This document shows, piece by piece, positions 1 to 4,628 of a stretch of 6,074 nt of DNA. A model generated the notes under the pieces. It was not told the DNA's origin, did no database searches, and was given only the letters and a program-made list of their open reading frames with translations. The stretch is from UBA9337 sp036584565 (GTDB lineage Bacteria; Patescibacteriota; Minisyncoccia; Moranbacterales; UBA9337). Where the stretch lies: NCBI GenBank assembly GCA_036584565.1, contig JAZHDF010000031.1, forward strand, positions 1 to 6,074. The letters run 5' to 3'. A program made the translations under genes and the position numbers. Numbering within the stretch: the stretch's first letter is position 1; the number at the start of each line of letters is the position of its first letter.

Positions 1-191
1 ACCAGGGTCTCTCTATAATCTTCGTAAGTGCCGATATGCTCCAACCAATCGGTATAAGCTTTATTTAATTCCCGCCGAATATTTTGAGGAAAAACCTTTA
101 GCCAGACCAATTCATCAATCAACTCAAAATGCAAATTCTTTCTAAAAATTGTTCCGTCTATATCAAAAACGGCTAATTTTATTTTTTTCAT
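1..191 (-). CDS. HAD-superfamily phosphatase, N-terminal part (cut by window edge)
   Basis: Only the first 63 codons are in the window; the gene continues beyond position 1. The protein opens with MKKIKLAVFDIDGTIFRKN, which contains HAD motif I (DxDGT): Asp10 would be the nucleophile that forms the phospho-aspartate intermediate and Asp12 the general acid/base. The following segment (about residues 19-60, ELIDELVWLKVFPQNIRREL and onward) has the helical cap-like look of subclass IB enzymes related to phosphoserine phosphatase, but the other three HAD motifs are missing here, so the substrate cannot be named. It is a soluble cytoplasmic protein with no signal peptide. The ATG lies 8 bases after the stop of the RNA methyltransferase gene, which suggests co-transcription. 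The bases before the ATG are only A and T, with no ribosome binding site. The HAD assignment is secure; the subclass is a guess. Confidence 0.85.
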   Translation of the reverse strand, partial: MKKIKLAVFDIDGTIFRKNLHFELIDELVWLKVFPQNIRRELNKAYTDWLEHIGTYEDYRETL

Positions 192-199
192 AAATTTTT

Positions 200-682
200 T
201 TATTTTTTATTTGAAGTTAAACTATAACCTGCAATTCCCAGCGCCACTGCCACGTTGAGAGATTTTTTCTGCCCATGCATGGGAATCTCTATTATCTTAT
301 CACACTTTTTCAAAATTCTCCCGTCGATGCCTCGCGGTTCATTGCCCAAAATCAAGACTGTTTTTTTACCCGGCCGATAATCCCGATAATCGATACTCTT
401 TTTATTTTGTTCCAAAGCGACAATTTCAAAACCCTCTTTTTTCAAATTATCCAAAAGTTGACCGATGTTAGAAGCCTTTTTCCAGGCCACATACTTATCC
501 GCCCCCAAGGCGGTTTTGGAAAGCATTTTTTCCGCCTTGGATTGCAAGAGATATTCTTTTTTTGAAGGCGCTTGCGTAAAACCGGTGATAAAAATTTTAT
601 CCACCCCGATTCCGTCGGCGCTCCGAAAAATCGAACCGACATTGTAAGCGCTCCGCACCCGATGCAAAATCAAATAAAACAT
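200..682 (-). CDS. SpoU/TrmH-type RNA 2'-O-ribose methyltransferase
   Basis: A 160-residue protein that is essentially only the SPOUT catalytic domain. Motif 1 lies at residues 14-26 (NVGSIFRSADGIG), with Asn14 and the catalytic-type Arg20. Motif 2 is LILGNEPRGI at 110-119. Motif 3 spans about 133-149, with IPM at 133-135 and Ser141-Leu-Asn143; motifs 2 and 3 build the trefoil knot that holds S-adenosylmethionine. Members of this family work as dimers and methylate a ribose 2'-OH in tRNA or 23S rRNA. There is no N-terminal L30e-like substrate domain as in RlmB, and the N-terminus (LILHRVRSAYNVGS) is closer to the TrmH/RlmB branch than to TrmL despite the TrmL-like length, so the target base is left open. 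The start is chosen because the conserved fold begins right after it. It begins 15 bases after the RDD gene stop and is followed 8 bases later by the HAD gene. No Shine-Dalgarno sequence is present (TTTATTTTTTTTAAA before ATG). Confidence 0.93.
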   Translation of the reverse strand: MFYLILHRVRSAYNVGSIFRSADGIGVDKIFITGFTQAPSKKEYLLQSKAEKMLSKTALGADKYVAWKKASNIGQLLDNLKKEGFEIVALEQNKKSIDYRDYRPGKKTVLILGNEPRGIDGRILKKCDKIIEIPMHGQKKSLNVAVALGIAGYSLTSNKK

Positions 683-697
683 TTTAAAAAAAATAAA

Positions 698-1408
698 TCA
701 ATTTTCCTCTATATCTATTTCCTGGGTTTGAGACTGCTGTCGACTCTCCTCCACTTTTTCCTGAGCTTTTTCTCTGGCACTTTGTAAGCTAATTAGAGTT
801 ATTGAAGCAACAAAAAGAAGCATGATAACAAAAAATCCGACAATTGCAGTAATAACTCCGATTATTAACTTCCTGCTTTTAACATTCTTATCATCAAAAA
901 TAACCACTGTTCCACCGATAATATCATGCAAGGCTCTTTTTCTTGAAGTGAAAGCGGCCATGATATAACCGATAAGAAGAATTAATTGGGAAAGAAATTT
1001 TCCAGCTGTTTCCCGGAGGACTAAATTTCCAAGACTTGCCCTGCTTAAATCTTCTTTGACAACTTTTATGCCGACAAATTTCTTGCCCAAAGTGGCTTGA
1101 TATTTATCAGTCATAAGAATATGGTATCCCCAACTAATCAAAAAACTCAAAATATTGACAGAAAAAGAATTTTTTATCTCACCGCCCATTGAAAGAAAGG
1201 CTAAAATAACAAAAGGGATTGATATAAAAAAAATAACAATACCATCAACAAAGGAAGCTGCAAATCTGATCCAAAAACCGGCATACCTTACTTGAGTAGG
1301 CACGGGAATAGAAGGATTTTCAATCGGCTGAGCGCTTGTCTCGCTCACATTACCGATTATTGGAGATTGACTTACGCCCCCAACATTGTTTAAATTTTGT
1401 TCTTCCAT
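698..1408 (-). CDS. RDD-family integral membrane protein with extra C-terminal helix
   Basis: 236 residues. Residues 1-40 are a hydrophilic, Pro/Ser/Asn-rich cytoplasmic-type tail. The RDD domain follows at about 42-172: RYAGFWIRFAASFVD carries the family Arg48 and Asp55, helix 1 is about 54-72, helix 2 about 86-100, and a loop with TLGKKFVGIKVV (107-117) is typical of RDD proteins. Helix 3 is about 139-153 and ends in KRALHDIIGGTVVIFD (158-172) with the conserved Asp162. Beyond the domain a fourth hydrophobic stretch (about 183-208) leads into a charged helix, SAREKAQEKVEESRQQ, and an acidic tail. RDD proteins are membrane proteins of mostly unknown role; some have been linked to ion or proton antiport, which cannot be transferred here. 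The start ATG follows a run of A's and a 34-base hairpin. The next gene starts 15 bases after its TGA stop. Family call strong, function unknown. Confidence 0.9.
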   Translation of the reverse strand: MEEQNLNNVGGVSQSPIIGNVSETSAQPIENPSIPVPTQVRYAGFWIRFAASFVDGIVIFFISIPFVILAFLSMGGEIKNSFSVNILSFLISWGYHILMTDKYQATLGKKFVGIKVVKEDLSRASLGNLVLRETAGKFLSQLILLIGYIMAAFTSRKRALHDIIGGTVVIFDDKNVKSRKLIIGVITAIVGFFVIMLLFVASITLISLQSAREKAQEKVEESRQQSQTQEIDIEEN

Positions 1409-1416
1409 TTTTTTGG

Positions 1417-1450
1417 GCCGAAAGATTATTTTTAAAAATAATCCGTCGGC
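1417..1450 (-). promoter_or_regulatory. Imperfect hairpin in the leader of the RDD gene
   Basis: On the minus strand the bases read GCCGA, CG, GATTATTTTT, then AAAAATAATC, TT, TCGGC. The inner 10-base arms are perfect reverse complements with no spacer, the outer 5-base arms GCCGA/TCGGC are also perfect, and only a 2x2 mismatch separates them. As RNA this would be a stem of 13 to 15 pairs with a small TTAA-centred loop. It ends 8 bases before the RDD start codon. It is followed by CC and an A run on the minus strand, not by a U run, so it is not a normal intrinsic terminator for the upstream exonuclease gene; read on the plus strand it is followed by TTTAATTACTTTTT, but no plus-strand gene leads into it. 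A role in mRNA stability, processing or translation is inference; a protein-binding palindrome is also possible. Confidence 0.5.
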
Positions 1451-1459
1451 TTTAATTAC

Positions 1460-1489
1460 TTTTTATTATTTAAAAAATTAAAATCTCAA
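1460..1489 (-). promoter_or_regulatory. Weak candidate promoter for the RDD/methyltransferase/HAD genes
   Basis: Minus strand TTGAGA (1484-1489, five of six matches to a -35 box) is followed after 18 bases by TAAAAA (1460-1465, four of six matches to a -10 box). Transcription would begin near 1453, placing the hairpin at 1417-1450 at the extreme 5' end of the RNA. In sequence this rich in A and T such matches arise easily, so this is only a candidate. The -35 box lies inside the last codons of the exonuclease gene. Confidence 0.2.
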
Positions 1490-1876
1490 ATATTCCTCCC
1501 AATAACGAAACAACTCGGCCGTAGCTTTGATATCTCTGGCGCAATATCGAGCAATCTCCTGACATTTTCCCTGCCTAAACATCTCCGAAACCATACTACC
1601 ATCCACCCCTTCCTCCTTGGGGCTGCGAATACCGAACTGCTTAGTATAAAAATCAAGATTAAATCTTCGACTGGCGCCGTAATAACTCAATTGTTCTAAA
1701 AGATCGCAATGAATTTTGTAATCATATCGATATGGAACCAGGTTGCGACTGGGTTTGATTTTCAAAATTGCACTTCTTAGGTGCAAAAAGGGAGCGTCAA
1801 AGGTACGTCCGTTAAATGTCACCAATTGTTTATATTTTTTTATATCCCGCCAAAAACATTCCAGCATCTCTCTCAC
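1478..1876 (-). CDS. Exonuclease, C-terminal fragment after the frameshift
   Basis: This frame of up to 132 residues can open with a GTG at 1876 or an ATG at 1867, both inside the upstream frame. It contains ExoII (FNGRTFD, Asn22 and Asp27 counted from the GTG), the family segment KPSRNLVPYRYDYKIHCDLL, and ExoIII (Tyr111-x3-Asp115). It lacks the ExoI metal ligands, so it should be inactive unless joined to the upstream half. Codons stay conserved-looking right to the TAA, with no further stops or shifts, which suggests the lesion is recent or artefactual. It is not believed to be an independent gene. Confidence 0.7.
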   Translation of the reverse strand: MREMLECFWRDIKKYKQLVTFNGRTFDAPFLHLRSAILKIKPSRNLVPYRYDYKIHCDLLEQLSYYGASRRFNLDFYTKQFGIRSPKEEGVDGSMVSEMFRQGKCQEIARYCARDIKATAELFRYWEEYLRF

Positions 1877-2141
1877 TTTTAACCTTAAAATTCATATTTT
1901 CTTCAATAAAATCAACATCATCTTTTTTCCCTCGATAATACAACAGGCCTCTTTGGGTATCGGGGTTATACATCCCGATCGTTACAATCTCTCCGGTCAG
2001 AGGATTAAGTCCGAGATTTTCCTTTATTTTTTGCTTCTCCTTCTCGTCCTCGGCATATTTCAATAAGTAATCTCTGGATTTTTGATCCAGGCTGTCAAAT
2101 TCTATTCCGATTGTTTCAATATCGACGATAACCCTGCTCAT
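1830..2141 (-). CDS. Exonuclease, N-terminal fragment before the frameshift
   Basis: This open frame of 103 residues begins MSRVIVDIETIG and carries only the ExoI acids Asp7 and Glu9. Family-like sequence continues to about residue 91 (FKVKSER); the last dozen residues (DAGMFLAGYKKI) are out-of-frame sequence and end at a TAA at 1830. On its own it lacks ExoII and ExoIII and should have no nuclease activity. The ATG is chosen because ExoI must lie near the N-terminus, and it is preceded by GGGG about nine bases upstream, the closest thing to a ribosome binding site in this window. Confidence 0.7.
   Translation of the reverse strand: MSRVIVDIETIGIEFDSLDQKSRDYLLKYAEDEKEKQKIKENLGLNPLTGEIVTIGMYNPDTQRGLLYYRGKKDDVDFIEENMNFKVKSERDAGMFLAGYKKI
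1867..1874 (-). other. (GA)4 run at the exonuclease frameshift
   Basis: The minus strand reads AGT GAGAGAGA TGCTGG. With four GA units the upstream frame reads S-E-R-D-A-G and then diverges; with five units it reads S-E-R-E-M-L-E and enters the downstream frame. Short dinucleotide repeats are prone to replication slippage and to occasional miscalls, so this is the most likely site of the lesion. The two frames overlap by 47 bases (1830-1876), so the shift must fall within or just before this segment. Confidence 0.75.
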
Positions 2142-2145
2142 AAAT

Positions 2146-2775
2146 TTAATCCCCGGCTTCCAACTCTTTTTTAAATTCTTTGGAAATATTTTTCAAAAAG
2201 TCCTCTTCCAAAGCATCTCCCTCTCCGAATTTTTTAATAATCTCATCGATAGCTTTTTCCTTTTCCTTCGCCAAATCAAAATCCGACTGCTCTTGTTTGT
2301 TGGATATTTCCAAGAGCTCAAGCATACAACTCTCCAGCCTATCAATAAATTCCACCGCTCGAGGATTATCCTCGACATGGCTGGCTTTTAATTTTTCAGC
2401 CACATCTTTTATTTCGCTCACATCCCTGTTGGTTTCTATAAATTCTTCTTTTATTTTAACAAAAACATCTTTTTCAATTCCGGATTCATCAGACATTACC
2501 TCAATCTCGGAATCGATAAACACATCCATAATCTCATTTCCGCCGAATTTTTTTATCCCCGCCATAACAAAAACTTTTTCCGTACTGGCCAAATGCTCGA
2601 TAAAAGATTTCAAAACCCCGTAAGGCGGATATCTTTTTTCCAAAATCTTCCTAACCTCGTCTATTTTTTCCAATTCAAAAATAATCTTCTCCTTCTCCAA
2701 TTTAACCCCCTGCTCTCCTTCAATATTTTCGCCTTCCGGCTTGGCACCATTTTCCTTTTCCATTAAATTTGTCAT
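2146..2775 (-). CDS. Acidic, Lys/Glu-rich soluble protein of unknown function
   Basis: I do not recognise this protein. From the ATG at 2775 it has 209 residues; a TTG at 2787 could add four residues and an ATG at 2763 would remove four, and no ribosome binding site decides between them. It has no signal peptide or membrane segment. Residues 1-25 are a disordered-looking, Gly/Glu-rich tail. A predicted alpha/beta core at about 28-105 includes RYPPYGVLKSFIEHL, FVMAGIKKFGG and two strand-like segments (MDVFIDSEIEVM). The rest (about 106-209) looks helical and heavily charged, with possible coiled-coil segments around 145-165 and 170-205. A single Cys lies near residue 150. It starts 25 bases after the thioredoxin-like gene and ends 4 bases before the exonuclease start, so it is most likely co-transcribed with the exonuclease. 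The open frame and codon usage match the neighbours, so a real gene is likely. Confidence 0.8.
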   Translation of the reverse strand: MTNLMEKENGAKPEGENIEGEQGVKLEKEKIIFELEKIDEVRKILEKRYPPYGVLKSFIEHLASTEKVFVMAGIKKFGGNEIMDVFIDSEIEVMSDESGIEKDVFVKIKEEFIETNRDVSEIKDVAEKLKASHVEDNPRAVEFIDRLESCMLELLEISNKQEQSDFDLAKEKEKAIDEIIKKFGEGDALEEDFLKNISKEFKKELEAGD

Positions 2776-2800
2776 AAATTTGAACAAAAATTAAAAAGAC

Positions 2801-3322
2801 TTATTTTTTTAAACCAGACTTTAGAGCAAAAAAATCTTGCACATCGGGTCCGCCCATATAACACTTACCGCTATCGAAAACAAAAGGAACTCCGATTTCG
2901 GCCGGATTCAACCCGCATTTAAGAGCGGCCTCGGTTAATTCCTTACTATTTTCCCTGCTAGACCCAACTTCTTTTTTAATAAACTCCATCTTGGTATAAA
3001 TATCATTTTTATCCAAATAATCCAATACTGTCTTGCAATGAGGGCAAGTTGAACCGTAATAATAAATAGGTTTTCCCCCTTCCAAATCGGCAAAAGCCTC
3101 TTTCTTTACAGAATCGTCCGGCATCGATGAATTTTCACCGGAGACATCTTTATCTCCTTGACTTTTCGCCCCTTGAGCATTCTTTTCCTCAACTTTTTCC
3201 GCCACCTGCAGATTCGATTCGGAATTATTGGAAGAAACTTCAGACTGTCTAATCCGATAAAAAAACAAACCGACCACTGAGACTACCACCAAAACCACTA
3301 AAACAAATATTCTATTTAACAT
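2801..3322 (-). CDS. Membrane-anchored thioredoxin/glutaredoxin-fold protein (CPHC)
   Basis: 173 residues. Residues 1-22 form an uncleaved-looking signal anchor (MLNR then about 17 hydrophobic residues) that would place the rest outside the cytoplasmic membrane. Residues 26-75 are a Ser/Asn/Glu/Lys-rich linker. The thioredoxin-fold domain begins at about 84 (KPIYYYGSTCPHCKTVL); the active site Cys93-Pro-His-Cys96 has the same dipeptide as DsbA, which favours an oxidising, disulfide-forming or isomerising role. The cis-proline loop is GVPFVF with Pro146. Two further cysteines (Cys136 and Cys154) lie in the domain. The domain is short, closer to a glutaredoxin than to DsbA with its helical insertion. 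Likely partners are secreted Cys proteins and a VKOR/DsbB-type reoxidant, none of which is in this window. ATG chosen because it opens the signal anchor; no Shine-Dalgarno sequence. The exact partner and direction of electron flow are inference. Confidence 0.88.
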   Translation of the reverse strand: MLNRIFVLVVLVVVSVVGLFFYRIRQSEVSSNNSESNLQVAEKVEEKNAQGAKSQGDKDVSGENSSMPDDSVKKEAFADLEGGKPIYYYGSTCPHCKTVLDYLDKNDIYTKMEFIKKEVGSSRENSKELTEAALKCGLNPAEIGVPFVFDSGKCYMGGPDVQDFFALKSGLKK

Positions 3323-3329
3323 ATATTTT

Positions 3330-3354
3330 AATTTAAATTTTTTTGATTTAAATT
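3330..3354. repeat. AT-only inverted repeat between glycosyltransferase and thioredoxin-like genes
   Basis: Perfect 9-base arms AATTTAAAT (3330-3338) and ATTTAAATT (3346-3354) flank a 7-base spacer. The arms contain no G or C, so as RNA the stem would be weak, and no U run follows it on the minus strand. It sits in the 54-base gap and ends 8 bases before the next start codon. It may be chance in sequence this AT-rich, a weak terminator or an operator-like palindrome. Confidence 0.3.
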
Positions 3355-3376
3355 GTTAAATTAATTATTAATTGTA

Positions 3377-4552
3377 TTAAATTATTTTTTTATAAATTTC
3401 CAAAGTTTCGCGAGCGGTTTTTTCCCAACTGAAATCCTCGGCTCTTTTTAGGCCTCGCTCTCGCAATTCTGAGCGCAAACCGGAATCTTGAGAAAAATTA
3501 ACCATCGCTTCGGACATTTCTTCAATATCGATCGGATTAACAAAGTAAGCCGCCTCTCCGGCTATTTCTCGCAAAGAAGGAATATCGGAAATCATAGCAG
3601 GCAAGCCGGCCCCGAAAGCTTCCAAAACGGTAGTGCCGAAACCTTCATACAAAGAAGGCAAAAGAAGAAATTCCGCCTTTTTCATAATAGGCAAAATTTC
3701 ATCCCCGATAATATACCCAGCAAAAACAATCTCCTTTTCAATTCCCAAATCTTGGGCAATCTGCGGATACTCACCGGCCAACCAGCCTCTTTTTCCTACC
3801 AGTAATAGCTGATAGTCAAACTTATAATTTTTATTTTCTTTTTTATTTCGGACAATCATTTTTTTCTTGAAACGAGCGAACGCCTCTAGTATTCTGGTGA
3901 CATTTTTACTCGGCTCCAAAGTGCCCAAAAATAAAATATATTTATTTTCAATTCCCAATTTTCCCAGGACTCTTTCGCTTCCCGTCTCAAAATCATCCAA
4001 AAATCTCCGATCAAAACCTCCGTAAACAACTTCGGTTTTATCCCCCTCTCCGAATATCTCCTCCAGATCTTTTTTGATTGATTCCGAAACGGCAATTATC
4101 TTATCCGCTTTTTTAACCATCATTTGATAAGAAACTTTATTTCTTAGAAATCTGGCGCGCGGATGGCATTCGGGAATTTTGTAAATACTCAAATTGTGAA
4201 AAGTAACGATTGTTTTGCCTTTGTAAGTGGTAGGGATTCGACTGCTCGGAGAAGTGGAATGCAACAGGTCCAACTTTTCTTTGGCTAGCGTAGAAGCTGT
4301 CAAAACTTCATTATAAGCCCCGGGAAGATATTTGTAATAATCGGAAAAAGGATAAAAAATTATTTTAACGTTAGGAAGAGTAAATTTTTTTACATCTTTC
4401 TCTCTCGCCCGAAAATCAAAAAATATCACATACTCGTTTTCCCTGTCGATTTCCAAAATATTTTTCAATAATTGATAAGTATAATGCCCGGCGCCAATCG
4501 CTTCGCCTTCTTTGGGATTTAAAATTGTCCTGGCATCAATTCCTATTCTCAT
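3377..4552 (-). CDS. Glycosyltransferase family 4 (GT-B fold)
   Basis: 391 residues, full length for the family. The N-terminal Rossmann-like domain starts at once (MRIGIDARTIL) and has the glycine-rich acceptor-side loop GAGHYTYQLL (20-29), HSTSP at 98-102 and TFHNLS at 117-122. The C-terminal nucleotide-sugar domain starts around 203 with YILFLGTLEPSKN (205-217), then LLLVGKRGW and FAGYI. The retaining GT4 E-x7-E signature is EGFGTTVLE (Glu303 and Glu311), followed by AFGAGLPAMISDIPSLREI. It should transfer a sugar from a nucleotide donor, probably mannose- or glucose-like as in most members, onto a cell-surface glycan or lipid at the inner face of the membrane; donor and acceptor cannot be read from sequence. 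A Lys-rich stretch (229-247) between strands of the second domain looks like a small surface insertion. No other glycan genes flank it. A promoter lies just upstream. Confidence 0.95.
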   Translation of the reverse strand: MRIGIDARTILNPKEGEAIGAGHYTYQLLKNILEIDRENEYVIFFDFRAREKDVKKFTLPNVKIIFYPFSDYYKYLPGAYNEVLTASTLAKEKLDLLHSTSPSSRIPTTYKGKTIVTFHNLSIYKIPECHPRARFLRNKVSYQMMVKKADKIIAVSESIKKDLEEIFGEGDKTEVVYGGFDRRFLDDFETGSERVLGKLGIENKYILFLGTLEPSKNVTRILEAFARFKKKMIVRNKKENKNYKFDYQLLLVGKRGWLAGEYPQIAQDLGIEKEIVFAGYIIGDEILPIMKKAEFLLLPSLYEGFGTTVLEAFGAGLPAMISDIPSLREIAGEAAYFVNPIDIEEMSEAMVNFSQDSGLRSELRERGLKRAEDFSWEKTARETLEIYKKII

Positions 4553-4573
4553 ATTTTTATTATCAATGATTTA

Positions 4574-4602
4574 ACAATACTACATTTAGGACCTTTTTTC
4601 AA
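4574..4602 (-). promoter_or_regulatory. Sigma70-type promoter for the glycosyltransferase gene
   Basis: Minus strand TTGAAA (4597-4602, five of six to TTGACA) is separated by exactly 17 bases from TATTGT (4574-4579, four of six to TATAAT). Transcription would start near 4567, only about 15 bases before the ATG at 4552, giving a very short leader (TCATTGATAATAAAAAT) without a Shine-Dalgarno sequence. This is the best promoter match in the window and separates the glycosyltransferase from the ATPase transcript, although no terminator is visible after the ATPase stop. Confidence 0.55.
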
Positions 4603-4628
4603 GCAATAAAAATCAGAACTAAAAAATG

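Larger units (their letters stand above)
1478..2141 (-). pseudogene. DEDDy 3'-5' exonuclease (PolB-exonuclease-like), frameshifted
   Basis: Two overlapping reading frames together encode one complete 3'-5' exonuclease of the type related to the proofreading domain of family-B DNA polymerases (RNase H-like fold, two-metal hydrolysis of nucleotides from a 3' end). The first frame supplies ExoI (VIVDIETIG, Asp7 and Glu9) and the family segment LGLNPLTGEIVTIGMYNP. The second supplies ExoII (TFNGRTFDAPFL) and ExoIII of the Y-x3-D form (YCARD), which marks the DEDDy subclass. The second frame is +1 relative to the first. One extra GA in the run at 1867-1874 would give SEREMLECFW and an uninterrupted protein of about 221 residues, the length expected for this family. 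No catalytic residue is lost. The gene starts 4 bases after the stop of the acidic hypothetical gene. It may be a recent pseudogene, a sequencing or assembly error, a phase-variable gene or a recoded gene; the sequence alone cannot decide. Confidence 0.85.

Noticed and set aside
698..700. Use of the recoded UGA-glycine code found in some CPR groups
   Set aside because: TGA ends the RDD gene at a sensible place 15 bases before the next start, and no conserved domain contains an in-frame TGA.
1478..1876. The downstream exonuclease frame as an independent gene starting at GTG 1876
   Set aside because: It begins inside the upstream frame, lacks the ExoI metal ligands, and joins the upstream frame perfectly if two bases are added to the GA run.
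2180..2623. A long Ser/Lys-rich open frame on the plus strand, and smaller plus-strand frames at 275-565, 1743-2066, 3488-3805 and 5436-5723
   Set aside because: Each lies opposite a convincing minus-strand gene, shows no domain, and has the biased composition expected from reading the antisense of Glu/Lys/Asp-rich codons.
2776..2787. A TTG start at 2787 for the acidic hypothetical protein
   Set aside because: An ATG lies only four codons downstream, no ribosome binding site supports the TTG, and nothing in the four extra residues looks conserved.
3330..3354. The AT inverted repeat as an intrinsic terminator of the glycosyltransferase gene
   Set aside because: The stem has no G or C and no U run follows on the transcribed strand, so it is listed only as a repeat.
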